The notes: generated by a model from the sequence alone, not told the origin. A stretch of DNA of 64,000 bases from Paraburkholderia sp. FT54 (GCF_031585635.1 NZ_CP134195.1:4150685-4214684), one strand, 5' to 3'; positions 18,983-28,370 are shown, numbered from the stretch's first letter. Program-made: numbers and translations.

Positions 18983-19795
18983 TCACGCCGGTGACGCGCC
19001 GCGCGTGTAGCGTGTGGCCGGCAGCTTGTGCGACAGGTTAGGCTGCAGATGCTGACGCGCGGTGTTGAAGCGCTCCCAATCCGCCACGTCCGGCAGCGAC
19101 GGAATCGTCACCAGTTCGCCTTGGTCGAGGCCGGCGAGCGCGGCGTCCACCATGTCTTCGGCGGTCATCACGATCTGCTGCGGCAGATGCTCGACCGCGA
19201 GGCCCGCGCGGTCCCAGAATGCCGTGCTGGTCGCGCCCGGCAATACAGCCTGCAATTGCACACCCTTGTCGCCCACTTCGTGATGCAGCGACTGCGTCAA
19301 GTTGAGCACGTAGGCCTTGGTGCCGCTGTACGTGCCGTTCAACAGTTCCGGCGACAGCGCCACGACCGACGCAATATTGATCACGATGCCCTTGCCCCGC
19401 TCCACCAGGCCCGGCACGACCGCCGCCGTCAGGCGAGTGAGCGCGGTGACATTCAGGTCGATCATTTTTTCGAGCTCATCCACGTCCGAATCGATCAGCG
19501 AGGCGGTCGCGCCGACGCCCGCGTTGTTGACCAGCATGGTGATGCCGCGGTCGGCGCGCAGCCGTTCTTCGATGCGGCGCACGTCGGCTTTGACGGTGAG
19601 GTCCGCGCCGATCGTCTCGACATGGCGGCCGGTTTCCGTCTTCAGACGATCGGCCAGACCGTTCAGGCGCTGGACGTCGCGCGCCACCAGAATCAGGTCG
19701 TAACCGCGCCGCGCGAGGCGGTCCGCATACACCGCGCCGATGCCCGACGATGCGCCCGTCACCAATGCCGTTCCTTTGCCTGCTTGCGTTGCCAT
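18983..19795 (-). CDS. Short-chain dehydrogenase/reductase
   Basis: The 270-residue protein is a classical SDR. It has a Rossmann nucleotide-binding TGASSGIG (about 14-21), NNAGVGA, a catalytic Ser in NIASVVALS and YSGTK supplying Tyr and Lys. An Arg follows the second beta strand (LVARDVQRL), which favours NADPH (family-based inference). The substrate is not apparent. It is divergent from a GlxA-type AraC regulator, its likely controller, and convergent with the Lrp gene; the 43-bp gap holds three near-copies of GCGCTAAT. Confidence 0.88.
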   Translation of the reverse strand: MATQAGKGTALVTGASSGIGAVYADRLARRGYDLILVARDVQRLNGLADRLKTETGRHVETIGADLTVKADVRRIEERLRADRGITMLVNNAGVGATASLIDSDVDELEKMIDLNVTALTRLTAAVVPGLVERGKGIVINIASVVALSPELLNGTYSGTKAYVLNLTQSLHHEVGDKGVQLQAVLPGATSTAFWDRAGLAVEHLPQQIVMTAEDMVDAALAGLDQGELVTIPSLPDVADWERFNTARQHLQPNLSHKLPATRYTRGASPA

Positions 19796-19907
19796 TTGAA
19801 TCTCTCCTTGCGGGCGCGGCGCATCGCGCCTTGCCCTGTCCGATGAATGGATGGGAAAACTTGAAAACCGCCGCTTCCGCCGCCGTTTTCGCGTGGCATT
19901 TGCGGTG

Positions 19908-19936
19908 TTGACGAGGCAAGTTTAGGCGCGTAGGCT
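19908..19936 (+). promoter_or_regulatory. Sigma70-type promoter for the GlxA-like regulator
   Basis: TTGACG (19908-19913), a 17-bp spacer and TAGGCT (19931-19936) lie 44 bp before the ATG at 19980. The -35 is good and the -10 only fair. Confidence 0.45.
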
Positions 19937-19979
19937 GTTGTCTCAAATGTCGTATTTACCTCGTTTTAGGACATCGCGA

Positions 19980-20927
19980 ATGAGACACGTTGGCGTGGTG
20001 GTTTTTCCGGGCTTTCAGATCCTCGATATGGTGGCCGTCTCGATCTTCGAGCTGGCGAACCTGGAGGCCGGCCAGCCTGAGTACGAGGTGGAAGTCATTT
20101 CCGAGCACGGCGGCATGGTGCGCAGCTCGGCGGGCGTCGAGATCGCGACCCAGCCGTTCGGCGATCCGGCGTACGACACCGTGGTCGTCACCGGCGCGAT
20201 GCAGATCGCGCCGTCGTCGCCGGGATTGCTGGCGTTTTTGAACGAGGCGCTCGCCGCCTCGCGCCGCACCGCCAGCATCTGCACCGGCGCGTTCGTGCTG
20301 GCCGAGGCCGGGATTCTCGACGGCCGCCACGCTACGACCCACTGGATTCATGCCCGCGATCTGCAGCGACGCTTTCCGCAAACCCGCGTGGACGAGGACC
20401 GCATCTTCATCGTCGACGGTTCCGTCTGGACGTCGGCCGGCATGACCGCGTGCATCGATCTGTGTCTGGCGCTCGTTGAAAACGATCTCGGCGCGGCGGT
20501 GTCGCGCGCGATCGCCAAGAAGCTCGTGGTGTATCACCGCCGCACGGGCGGTCAGTCGCAATTCTCGGCCATGCTGGATCTTGAGCCGAAATCCGACCGC
20601 ATCCAGAACGCGCTTTCGTACGCCAAGAGCCATCTGCGCGAACCGTTGACGGTCGAACAGCTCGCCGACGTCGCGCATCTCAGTCCGCGCCAGTTCAGCC
20701 GCGCGTTTCGCGACGAAACCCGTCAATCGCCCGCCAAAGCCATCGAGGCATTGCGCGTCGAGTCCGCGCGCGCCATGCTGGAAGCGGGCCGCCATTCCAT
20801 GGAGGCGGTGGCGGCGGAAACCGGGTTCGTCGATACCGAACGAATGCGGCGCGCTTTTCTGCGCGCGTACGGTCAGCCGCCTCAGGCGATCAAACGCGCG
20901 GCGCGCGTGGGCGTGGGCGTGATGTAA
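19980..20927 (+). CDS. GlxA-family AraC transcriptional regulator
   Basis: The 315-residue protein has an N-terminal DJ-1/PfpI-like amidase-fold domain (VVVFPGFQILDMVAVSIFE, ICTGAFVLAEAGILDGR, about 1-190) and a C-terminal AraC double HTH (about 215-310, LADVAHLSPRQFSRAFRDET and AAETGFVDTERMRRAFLRAYG). The cysteine of SICTGAF corresponds to the nucleophile-elbow position of DJ-1 proteins, but these regulators are generally sensors rather than enzymes. The ATG at 19980, after TAGGA, was preferred over 19938. The adjacent SDR is the probable target. Confidence 0.9.
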   Translation: MRHVGVVVFPGFQILDMVAVSIFELANLEAGQPEYEVEVISEHGGMVRSSAGVEIATQPFGDPAYDTVVVTGAMQIAPSSPGLLAFLNEALAASRRTASICTGAFVLAEAGILDGRHATTHWIHARDLQRRFPQTRVDEDRIFIVDGSVWTSAGMTACIDLCLALVENDLGAAVSRAIAKKLVVYHRRTGGQSQFSAMLDLEPKSDRIQNALSYAKSHLREPLTVEQLADVAHLSPRQFSRAFRDETRQSPAKAIEALRVESARAMLEAGRHSMEAVAAETGFVDTERMRRAFLRAYGQPPQAIKRAARVGVGVM

Positions 20928-20994
20928 CACAGGTGATGGACAATGTCGGCAACAGCGCTTACCCGATATGACCTTCCACAATGAGAGGAACGCG

Positions 20995-21420
20995 ATGAAA
21001 TACGACGACAGCAATCCCTTCGCAAGGATTCTGCGTGGCGAACTACCCTGCATCAAAGTGGCCGAAACCGACGCCGCCCTCGCCTTCATGGACCTGATGC
21101 CGCAGGCCGACGGCCATCTGCTGGTGGTGCCGAAGGAAGCCGCCGCGGAGATTTTCGAGTTGTCGGATGCCTCGACGGTGGCGTGCATGCGCATGACGCA
21201 GAAGCTCGCGATTGCGGTGCGCGCGGCCTTGCGTCCGGACGGCGTGTTCATCGGACAATTCAACGGCGCAGCCGCGGGGCAAACCGTCCCGCATGTGCAT
21301 TTTCACGTGATCCCGCGCTGGGAAGGCCAGCCGTTGCGCATGCATGCGCGCGACGTCGCGGACGCGGACACGCTTGAAGCACTCGCCAAACGGATTCGCT
21401 CGCACTGGCGTGCCGACTGA
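20995..21420 (+). CDS. HIT-family hydrolase
   Basis: The 141-residue cytosolic protein has the histidine triad HVHFHVIPR near residue 97 and an N-terminal FARILRGELPCIKV that is typical of HinT/Fhit-like proteins. Such enzymes hydrolyse nucleotide phosphoramidates or dinucleoside polyphosphates. The ATG at 20995 has GAGAGGAA at the right distance. It is co-oriented with the AraC gene 67 bp upstream and could be co-transcribed with it. The substrate is not predictable. Confidence 0.92.
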   Translation: MKYDDSNPFARILRGELPCIKVAETDAALAFMDLMPQADGHLLVVPKEAAAEIFELSDASTVACMRMTQKLAIAVRAALRPDGVFIGQFNGAAAGQTVPHVHFHVIPRWEGQPLRMHARDVADADTLEALAKRIRSHWRAD

Positions 21421-21516
21421 GGCGGTGCCTCGCCTTGCCGCGCGCGCTGTCGGTCATGCGCCGTAACATGTGTAAGAGCCTCTGAAACCAGCGGCGTGGG
21501 CCATCCGGCTAGACTG

Positions 21517-21588
21517 CAACTGCCTTGCTCCTCACAAGGCATTGAGTGTGGATCTCTTTTTAGCCTGCCCGAAACGGCAGGCTTTTTT
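21517..21588 (+). ncRNA. Predicted small RNA with a CUCCUC loop and intrinsic terminator
   Basis: Two hairpins follow in tandem. TGCCTTG/CAAGGCA (21521-21541) exposes CTCCTCA in its loop. After a 20-nt linker comes a strong terminator, AGCCTGCC/GGCAGGCT (21562-21583), followed by six Ts. A weak TAGACT at 21509-21514 could serve as a -10. An anti-Shine-Dalgarno loop plus a terminator is the layout of trans-acting C-rich sRNAs. It might instead be only the terminator of the HIT gene, 97-141 bp upstream. Confidence 0.4.
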
Positions 21589-21632
21589 ATTGACGTGCGC
21601 CTTAATCTCGCCACGGCGCTTGTGGCAAGCAT

Positions 21633-21658
21633 AAAAAAACCCGCGCACGGCGGGTTTT
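21633..21658 (-). terminator. Intrinsic terminator, minus strand
   Basis: Stem AAAACCCGC / GCGGGTTTT (21636-21644 and 21650-21658) with an A run on its left, i.e. a T run on the minus strand. It lies about 160 bp downstream of the small minus-strand membrane gene. Confidence 0.7.
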
Positions 21659-21817
21659 CATTTGATTGGCGATGCTACGGCGCGGGCACACGGTGGCAAC
21701 GCTTCACCAGATTGCGGACGAAATCTCCTGTTCTAAGGGCCGCCGTTTTAAGGAACGGCACGCCGTTCCGTGCAGCGCTGCACGCAGGAGGATCAATCGG
21801 CTGGCAAACGCAACGCG

Positions 21818-21997
21818 TCAAAGACGATGCCGCGACCGACGCAGCGGATGCCGCCAGTCGATGCGGCGCGATCTCACATGCACGGGCCGCATCTCGTGCA
21901 GATGCCGGTGTTCCTGCCACAATTCGTCGGAGAAAAGAAACGCGACGATGAGTAGCGGAATGACCAGAAAGACGCCCAATATCAAGTTCTCGATCAC
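21818..21997 (-). CDS. Small single-pass membrane protein
   Basis: This 59-residue ORF starts at a GTG with GGAGG five bases upstream (minus strand, 21997). Residues about 2-23 (IENLILGVFLVIPLLIVAFL) form one transmembrane helix, followed by an acidic/His patch (SDELWQEHRHLHEMR) and a strongly basic tail (RRIDWRHPLRRSRHRL). A minus-strand terminator lies 160 bp downstream. I do not recognise the family. An in-frame ATG 24 bases upstream is possible, but the GTG has the better ribosome binding site. Confidence 0.6.
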   Translation of the reverse strand: MIENLILGVFLVIPLLIVAFLFSDELWQEHRHLHEMRPVHVRSRRIDWRHPLRRSRHRL

Positions 21998-22279
21998 AGT
22001 AGCCTCCAATCGCAGGAGCATGATTTCATTGTAGAGCACTGCGCGTACCCATACCGTGCCGCGTGCCTCACAATCGCCACGATCGAGCTGACGCGAGGCT
22101 GCAGCAACGCGACGCCCTGCACTCGCCGGACCCGCACGCCGTTTGGCATATCGTGAAAAAGTGCCGTACGGATGCGAGAGCTTGCAAGAACTCCCCGCGC
22201 CGAGCCCTGACTAACTGGAAAGCGCCCACACCGGCATGCACCGCGCGCATTCAAACCAATAATTTTCGAGGGAAATGCA

Positions 22280-22822
22280 ATGACAATCGAACGCAGCAGC
22301 GAACTCACCTTGCGCCCGCTCGAGCGCACCGATTTGCGCTTCGTCCATGAAGTGAACAACAACGCAAAAATCATGCGTTACTGGTTCGAGGAGCCCTACG
22401 AAACGTTTTCGGAATTGACCCAGCTTTACGACCAGCACGTGCACGACCTGCGCGAGCGGCGTTTCGTGGCGATCGACAACGAGGCGCAGACCGTCGGCGT
22501 GGTCGAATTGATCGAGCTGGACTATATCCATCGACGCGGCGAGTTCCAGATCATCATCGCGCCGCATGCGCAAGGACGCGGCTACGCAACCCTCGCCACG
22601 CAGCTTGCAACCGACTATGCGTTTTCAGTGCTGAACCTGCGCAAGGTCTATCTGATCGTCGACAAGTCGAATATCGCGGCGATCCATGTGTACGAAAAAT
22701 GCGGATTCAGGCACGAGGCCGAGTTGATCGAGGAATTTTTCGGCAATGGCAGTTATCACAACGCCTTGCGCATGTGCATGTTCCAGTCCGAGTTCTTCGA
22801 GACCAATCGGCACGTCGATTGA
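22280..22822 (+). CDS. speG: Spermidine N1-acetyltransferase
   Basis: This 180-residue GNAT enzyme transfers acetyl from acetyl-CoA to spermidine or spermine and so limits polyamine toxicity. It aligns along its length with E. coli SpeG from memory: TLRPLERTDLRFVHEVNNN, IMRYWFEEPYETF, YDQHVHDLRERRFV, the acetyl-CoA loop AHAQGRGYATLATQLA, and FFGNGSYHNALRMCMFQ near the C-terminus. The ATG at 22280 follows AGGGAAATGCA. It stands alone, with no polyamine genes adjacent. Confidence 0.95.
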   Translation: MTIERSSELTLRPLERTDLRFVHEVNNNAKIMRYWFEEPYETFSELTQLYDQHVHDLRERRFVAIDNEAQTVGVVELIELDYIHRRGEFQIIIAPHAQGRGYATLATQLATDYAFSVLNLRKVYLIVDKSNIAAIHVYEKCGFRHEAELIEEFFGNGSYHNALRMCMFQSEFFETNRHVD

Positions 22823-23276
22823 CGCTCGCGATTGCGCGTAGAGCTGCGGTATGAAAGGCTCCGCACGCCTACCTTTCACACCTGGCACTGTTTATCTTCT
22901 GCAAACACCCCGTTATTTCGTGATTTGGTTTTAGTCGGTTGAATGACTTTGTGTGCAATGCACCAAATGCGCGGATTAAATGTAGTAAATCACTTAATTG
23001 CTGCCTCTCGTTTACGCCAATATGGGTCGCAAAGCTTTACTGGTTAAAGCGGCGTGGCCTGCCCAACTCTTAGCCCCGCGCTGCAATCACGACTATTTAA
23101 GCCTTTGCTCAACGATTAAGCAGGGGCAACACACGGTGCGACAATTCGCCGCTGTTGCGACCGCACACAAGATGTGCTTGTCGTTCTCCCGCGTTCTCCT
23201 AAAGTGCAAGGTGCGGGTTCAACGTTAAAGTTAAATACATAGCTAACCTGAGTATCCACCCGCACCGGAGGAAAAT
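22823..23276. other. AT-richer intergenic region downstream of speG
   Basis: This 454-bp stretch has no supported gene. Bases 22900-23000 are much richer in A/T than the surroundings. The last 40 bp should hold the promoter and leader of the secreted protein at 23277. A short dyad (AGGC...GCCT, 22856-22872) after speG is too weak to call a terminator. An open frame at 22998-23228 has no ribosome binding site or recognisable sequence. Confidence 0.4.
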
Positions 23277-23615
23277 ATGAAAATGCGATTCGCCCTTGTT
23301 TTCGCCATTGCGGGATTGGCTGCCGCCACTGTTCAGGCGCAAGACGTCATGATCAAGCCGCAGCAAACCATCCAGTTCAAGGCCAATGCTTATGGCTGCC
23401 TGTCGAAGGATAAACTCGACGCCGCCGACCAGCATGCGCAAGCCGGTGAACAGCAAAAAATGCAGGAATTCTTCTCCGGATATCAATGTGTTTCGACACC
23501 GGAAAATTCGAGCTTCCGCGTCGTCCGCGTGGTCGGTCACGACGTCGAATTCGTGAATTCCGGTAATAGCGATACGCAAGGCCTCTGGGCAAACGATCGA
23601 TTCATCAAGCAATAA
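23277..23615 (+). CDS. Small secreted protein, unknown function
   Basis: The 112-residue protein has an excellent GGAGG before the ATG and a Sec signal peptide (MKMRFALVFAIAGLAAATVQAQ), leaving a mature chain of about 90 residues. Two cysteines (YGCLSKDKLD and YQCVSTPENS) may form a disulfide in the periplasm. The mature sequence resembles small periplasmic proteins of Burkholderia with no known role. It is a monocistronic unit followed by a terminator. Confidence 0.8.
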   Translation: MKMRFALVFAIAGLAAATVQAQDVMIKPQQTIQFKANAYGCLSKDKLDAADQHAQAGEQQKMQEFFSGYQCVSTPENSSFRVVRVVGHDVEFVNSGNSDTQGLWANDRFIKQ

Positions 23616-23720
23616 GCTGAACGCCGTCCATTCCATTCCGGTAAAACGCCGGAGTGCGGTTTTGCACGCGTGCGCGTTGATCCTCTGGCTTAATAAGCCG
23701 GAGGCGGTGAATCTGTGATT

Positions 23721-23758
23721 AAAAATCGGCTGGGCATGGAAATGCCTGGCCGATTTTT
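23721..23758. terminator. Terminator after the secreted protein
   Basis: A long hairpin pairs AAAAATCGGC with GCCGATTTTT (23721-23730 and 23749-23758), with an inner GGGCAT/ATGCC stem; the flanking A and T runs allow function in both directions. Confidence 0.85.
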
Positions 23759-23791
23759 ATTTGCGTGCGTTAATTTCGCTTTGAACGCGAC

Positions 23792-23829
23792 AAAAAAAGC
23801 CGATGTGGATCGTGTCGATCCGCATCGGC
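23792..23829 (-). terminator. Terminator of the arabinose operon, minus strand
   Basis: A 14-bp stem (23799-23812 with 23816-23829, one G-T pair) has seven As to its left, a T run on the minus strand. It lies 55 bp past the dehydratase stop codon. Confidence 0.85.
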
Positions 23830-23883
23830 AGTACGCCTTCTCGCAAAGCGCAGGGAACAACCCGTTAGCTCATTACGTGCCGA

Positions 23884-25617
23884 TCAGTGAGAATCGCGCG
23901 GCACCGGCGCGCCGCTCGCGCCAACCAGGAAGTCGAGATCCGCGCCCTGGTCCGCTTGCAGTACATGTTCGACGTAGAGCTTGTAGTAGCCGCGTTTAGG
24001 CGCCTCCGGCGCCTTCCATGCGGCGCGCCGGCGCGCGAGTTCTTCGTCGGTGACGTCGAGATGCAGGCGGCGTGCTTCGACGTCCAGTTCGATCATGTCG
24101 CCGGTCTGCACGAACGCGAGCGGGCCGCCCGCAGCCGCTTCCGGCGACACATGCAACACCACCGCGCCATACGCCGTGCCGCTCATGCGGCCGTCGGAAA
24201 TGCGCACCATGTCCGTGATGCCCTTTTGCAGCACCTTTTTCGGCAGCGGCATATTGCCGACTTCCGCGAAGCCCGGATAGCCCTTCGGTCCCGCGCCCTT
24301 GAGCACCATGATGCAATGCTCGTCGATGTCGAGCGACTCGTCGTCGATCTTTGCGTGCAGTTCCTCGATGTTCTGGAACACCACCGCGCGACCGCGATGC
24401 TTGAGCAACGCCGCAGTGGCCGCCGACGGCTTGATCACCGCCCCATTCGGCGCCAGGTTGCCCTTGAGCACCGCGATACCGGCCTTCGGCTTGAACGGCT
24501 CGGCGAACGTCGTGATGACCTTCTCGTCGTGATTCGGCGCGTTGCGCACGTTGTCCCAGATGCTCTTGCCGTTCACGGTCAGCGCTTCACGATGCAGCAG
24601 GCCTTGTTCGCCGAGCTGCTTCAACACTGCGGGCAAACCGCCCGCGTAGTAAAAGTCCTCCATCAGATATTCGCCTGACGGCTGCAGATTCACGAGACAC
24701 GGCACGTTCGAACCCAGCTCCCAATCCTCAAGCGACAACTCCACGCCAATGCGCTTGGCCAGCGCGATCAGATGGACGACCGCATTGGTCGAACCGCCGA
24801 TCGCCGCATTCGTACGGATCGCATTTTCAAAGGCTTGGCGCGTCAGGATCTTGTCCATCGTCAGATCCTCGCGGACCATGTCGACGATGCGCCGGCCCGC
24901 GAGATGCGCGAGCACCTGGCGGCGTGCATCGACCGCGGGTATCGCCGCGTTATGCGGCAGGCCCATGCCGAGCGACTCGACCATCGAGGCCATCGTCGAC
25001 GCCGTGCCCATCGTCATGCAGTGGCCGCGCGAGCGGTTCATGCACGACTCGGCTTCGGTGAATTCTTCCTGCGTCATCGTGCCGGCGCGCACTTCCTCTG
25101 ACATTTGCCAGACGCCTGTGCCGGAGCCGATGTTCTTGCCGCGAAACCGGCCATTGAGCATCGGGCCACCGGAGACGGCCAGCGCGGGCAGGTTGCACGA
25201 CGCCGCGCCCATCAGCAGCGCGGGCGTGGTCTTGTCGCAGCCGACCAGCAAAATCACGCCGTCCATGGGATTGCCGCGAATCGACTCCTCGACGTCCATG
25301 GAGGCGAGGTTGCGAAACAGCATCGCCGTAGGCCGCAAATTGGTCTCGCCGAGCGACATCACCGGAAACTCGAGCGGCAGGCCGCCCGCCTCATGCACGC
25401 CTTTTTTCACGTACTCCGCCAGCTCGCGAAAATGCGCGTTGCACGGCGTCAGTTCGGACCACGTATTGCAAATGCCAATCACCGGGCGGCCGTCGAATTC
25501 GTCGTGTGGAATGCCCTGGTTTTTCATCCACGAGCGATGCAGAAAACCGTCGCGGTCCTTGAGGCCGAACCACGCCTGGCTGCGCAGCGGCTTTTTAGTC
25601 TGGTTCGAATCAGCCAT
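23884..25617 (-). CDS. IlvD/Edd-family sugar-acid dehydratase, probable L-arabonate dehydratase
   Basis: The 577-residue Fe-S enzyme dehydrates an aldonic acid to a 2-keto-3-deoxy acid. Family landmarks are a cysteine in GICNTWSELTPCNAHFREL, VGCDKTTPALLMGAAS, ESCMNRSRGHCMTMGTAS (cluster cysteine) and RISDGRMSGTAYG. Length and N-terminus (KKPLRSQAWFGLKDRDGFLHR) fit the pentonate/L-arabonate group rather than IlvD, which is reinforced by the adjacent araFGH genes. The ATG at 25617 has AGGAG upstream; the frame opens further to 25857 inside araH. It is the last gene of the minus-strand block. The next enzyme, a 2-keto-3-deoxy-L-arabonate dehydratase, is not in the window. Confidence 0.88.
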   Translation of the reverse strand: MADSNQTKKPLRSQAWFGLKDRDGFLHRSWMKNQGIPHDEFDGRPVIGICNTWSELTPCNAHFRELAEYVKKGVHEAGGLPLEFPVMSLGETNLRPTAMLFRNLASMDVEESIRGNPMDGVILLVGCDKTTPALLMGAASCNLPALAVSGGPMLNGRFRGKNIGSGTGVWQMSEEVRAGTMTQEEFTEAESCMNRSRGHCMTMGTASTMASMVESLGMGLPHNAAIPAVDARRQVLAHLAGRRIVDMVREDLTMDKILTRQAFENAIRTNAAIGGSTNAVVHLIALAKRIGVELSLEDWELGSNVPCLVNLQPSGEYLMEDFYYAGGLPAVLKQLGEQGLLHREALTVNGKSIWDNVRNAPNHDEKVITTFAEPFKPKAGIAVLKGNLAPNGAVIKPSAATAALLKHRGRAVVFQNIEELHAKIDDESLDIDEHCIMVLKGAGPKGYPGFAEVGNMPLPKKVLQKGITDMVRISDGRMSGTAYGAVVLHVSPEAAAGGPLAFVQTGDMIELDVEARRLHLDVTDEELARRRAAWKAPEAPKRGYYKLYVEHVLQADQGADLDFLVGASGAPVPRDSH

Positions 25618-25655
25618 GAAATCTCCTGTTGGCAAATGTGGAAGCGGTGCGCGCG

Positions 25656-26660
25656 TCAGTGCACGCGCTTGCTGCGGCGAAACTGGTCGAACAGCACCGC
25701 GAGCAGCAGAATCCCGCCGCGAATCAGGTATTGGTAAAAGGTCGGCACGTTCAACAGGCTCATGGCGTCCTGCACCGAGCCCATGATCAGCACGCCGACC
25801 AGCACACCGGAAATCGTCGCGACACCGCCCGTAAGCGAGACGCCGCCGAGCACGCACGCGGAAATCACGCCGAGTTCGAGGCCGACGGACGTCTTCGGGT
25901 CGCCCAAGCTCATGCGTGACGCAAGCATCACGCCTGCAAAACCGGTGACGAGGCCCTGCAATACGAACACTGTGATCTTGATCCGCGTTACCGGCAAGCC
26001 CGCCAGCAACGCCGCCTCGCTATTGCCGCCGACGGCCAGAACGTTCTTGCCGAACACGGTTTTCTTCAGCAAAAAGCCGAACAGCACGAAGCCGACGATG
26101 TTGCTCCAGATCGGATACGAGATGCCGAGAAACGAGCCGCCGCCGAGGTCGAAGAAGCGCTCTTCTGAAATCATCACGGCGTCGCCGTTCGAGGTGATGT
26201 AGGCGAGGCCGCGCACGACCTCCATCATGGCGAGCGTGACGATCAGCGAATTGATCTTGTAGCGCGCGACCAGCACGCCGTTGACGAGCCCGACCGCGCC
26301 ACCCGCGAGCACGCCGGCCGCGACGCCGAGCATCACGCTATGCGTCGCGGTGATCAGGGTGGACGCCACCACGCCCGCGAACGCGACGATCGACGCCACC
26401 GACAGATCCACTTCGCCGAGCGCGAGAACGAACATCATCGTCACCGAGATCGAGCCGATCAGCGTGACGGAGAGCAGTAAGCCCTGGATGTTTCGCGAGC
26501 TCAAAAAATCCGGCACGCTGAACGACAAGACCGCGAACAGAATGACGAACACCATCACGATGCCGGACTTGTTGATCAGGTCCCAGGTGCGCGCGGCGCG
26601 CGCGCTCAGGCCCGCTGAGGCGACGGCTGGGGTCGAGGAATCGGCTGAGGGTGTCTGCAT
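25656..26660 (-). CDS. araH: L-arabinose ABC transporter permease
   Basis: The 334-residue inner-membrane permease of the RbsC/AraH family has about ten hydrophobic segments and the typical ALGEVDLSVASIVAFAGVVAS motif, then INSLIVTLAMMEVVRGLAYI and the EAA-like VGGNSEAALLAGLPV loop. The ATG at 26660 was chosen; an alternative TTG at 26702 would add 14 residues. It lies 75 bp after araG and 38 bp before the dehydratase, and forms the channel with AraG and AraF. Confidence 0.9.
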   Translation of the reverse strand: MQTPSADSSTPAVASAGLSARAARTWDLINKSGIVMVFVILFAVLSFSVPDFLSSRNIQGLLLSVTLIGSISVTMMFVLALGEVDLSVASIVAFAGVVASTLITATHSVMLGVAAGVLAGGAVGLVNGVLVARYKINSLIVTLAMMEVVRGLAYITSNGDAVMISEERFFDLGGGSFLGISYPIWSNIVGFVLFGFLLKKTVFGKNVLAVGGNSEAALLAGLPVTRIKITVFVLQGLVTGFAGVMLASRMSLGDPKTSVGLELGVISACVLGGVSLTGGVATISGVLVGVLIMGSVQDAMSLLNVPTFYQYLIRGGILLLAVLFDQFRRSKRVH

Positions 26661-26735
26661 GGTTTCTATTCCGTTCTGTTTCAATGGCGCGATTCGATTC
26701 AATTGCCTTCGTTGTGGCCGGTGTGGAAGACGGCG

Positions 26736-28283
26736 TCAGCGGGGCAGGGCGAGCTTGATCAGTGCATCCGGCGTGGCCTGCGCCTTGGGCAGATCGCCGA
26801 CGATGCGGCCTTCCTTCATCACGATCACGCGGTCCGCCACGCCGATCACTTCGGCGAGATCGCTCGACACGACGATCACCGTGCGGCCCGCTTCGGCGAG
26901 CCCATACAGCAGCCCGTAAATCTCGCTGCGCGCGCCGACGTCGATGCCGCGCGTGGGTTCGTCCATCAGGAACACGTCGATGTCTTCGGCGAGCCAGCGC
27001 GACAGAATCACCTTCTGCTGATTGCCGCCGGAGAGCGTGCCGATCGGCGTTTCGCCATTGCGCGTCTTGATCGCGAGCTTGCCGATGAACTCTTTGGCGG
27101 TCTGCGCTTCCTTGCGGCCGTTGAGCACGTTGAAGCGGCTGAAATGGCGGCGGCAACTGATGTTGAGGTTGTCCGATACCGAGGCGATCGAGACGATGCC
27201 TTCCTGCTTGCGGTCTTCGGGACACAGCGCGACGCCGGCGCGCACTGCATCGCGCGGTGTGGCGAAGCGCACGCGTTTGCCCTTGAGCGTGATCTCGCCG
27301 GCAGCCGGTTTGACCGCGCCGTAGATGAGCTTCATCAACTCGGAGCGTCCCGCGCCGACGAGCCCGAAGAAACCGACTATTTCGCCTTGGCGTGCCGCGA
27401 AAGAAGCCGGTTCGCGCAGGCCACGTCCCATCAATGCCTTGACGTCGAGTTGCACGTCGCCGAGATCGCGCGAGCGATAGCCGTACACGTCGGCGATCGA
27501 ACGGCCCACCATGCAACTGATCAGGCGATCGCGATCCAGTCCTTCACCCGCTTCGAACGTATCGATGCGGCGGCCGTCGCGAAACACCGTCACGCGATCG
27601 CATAGCTCATAGACCTCATCCATTCGATGCGTGACGTAGATGATCGCGCGGCCCTCGGCCTTCAACGCGCGAATGATCCGGAACAGTTGCGTCGTCTCGC
27701 GCGACGACAACGAACTGGTCGGTTCGTCGAACGCGATCACGCGCGCGTCGCGCATCAGCGCCTTGCCGATTTCGATCATTTGCCGCTGGCCGATCGAGAG
27801 ATTCTTCACCTGCTGCGACGGATCGATCTTTTCGCCGAGCCGTTCCAGTTCGCTCACGGCGCGCGCCACCAGCGCTTTTTCGTCCAGTATGCCGAAACGA
27901 TTCGGCAGGGCGCCGAGCATCAGGTTTTCCGCGACTGTCAGTTCCGGCACCAGATGCAATTCCTGATAGATGATTGCCACGCCCGCAGCGATCGCGGCCT
28001 TCGTCGTGGTGAACTGCTGCTCGACGCCATCGAGCGACAAGGTGCCCGCCGCGGGTTGATTCACGCCGGACAACACCTTGAGCAGCGTCGATTTGCCGGC
28101 GCCGTTTTCGCCCATCAAACCGTGCACTTCACCGCGCCGCACTTCGAGCGACACCTGGTCGAGCGCGAGCACGCCGGGAAAGCGCACGGTAATGCCGTCG
28201 AGCCGCAGATAAGGCTCGGTGGACGCGAGCGCAGGCGAGGGCGTCGCTTCGGCGGTATGGGACTCGGCGTGTGAGGACGTCAT
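26736..28283 (-). CDS. araG: L-arabinose ABC transporter ATP-binding protein
   Basis: The 515-residue protein has two fused ABC domains. The first has a canonical Walker A (GENGAGKST), signature LSIGQRQ and Walker [13 protein letters not shown]. The second has a degenerate Walker A (GLVGAGRSE) but an intact signature LSGGNQQK and Walker [13 protein letters not shown], as usual for monosaccharide importers. It energises arabinose uptake with AraF and AraH. A leading Ala/Thr/Ser-rich segment (about 1-25) is specific to this protein. A hairpin separates it from araF upstream. Confidence 0.93.
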   Translation of the reverse strand: MTSSHAESHTAEATPSPALASTEPYLRLDGITVRFPGVLALDQVSLEVRRGEVHGLMGENGAGKSTLLKVLSGVNQPAAGTLSLDGVEQQFTTTKAAIAAGVAIIYQELHLVPELTVAENLMLGALPNRFGILDEKALVARAVSELERLGEKIDPSQQVKNLSIGQRQMIEIGKALMRDARVIAFDEPTSSLSSRETTQLFRIIRALKAEGRAIIYVTHRMDEVYELCDRVTVFRDGRRIDTFEAGEGLDRDRLISCMVGRSIADVYGYRSRDLGDVQLDVKALMGRGLREPASFAARQGEIVGFFGLVGAGRSELMKLIYGAVKPAAGEITLKGKRVRFATPRDAVRAGVALCPEDRKQEGIVSIASVSDNLNISCRRHFSRFNVLNGRKEAQTAKEFIGKLAIKTRNGETPIGTLSGGNQQKVILSRWLAEDIDVFLMDEPTRGIDVGARSEIYGLLYGLAEAGRTVIVVSSDLAEVIGVADRVIVMKEGRIVGDLPKAQATPDALIKLALPR

Positions 28284-28313
28284 CGAAAAACCTCGAACTG
28301 GTGAACAACCTGT

Positions 28314-28348
28314 GCGGGCCGCTCTCGCGTGAGCAAGAGACGGCCCGC
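28314..28348 (-). promoter_or_regulatory. Intercistronic hairpin between araF and araG
   Basis: GCGGGCCG (28314-28321) pairs with CGGCCCGC (28341-28348) and the stem extends inward through TCTC/GAGA. It has no T run, so it is not a standard terminator. A stable stem just after the binding-protein gene typically protects that transcript segment and raises AraF over AraG/H, as at malE-malF; this role is inferred. Confidence 0.6.
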
Positions 28349-28370
28349 GGCGTGCAACCTCGAACCCCGC

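Noticed and set aside
22998..23228. 76-codon ORF in the gap after speG
   Set aside because: No start signal and no similarity; the region is better read as intergenic.
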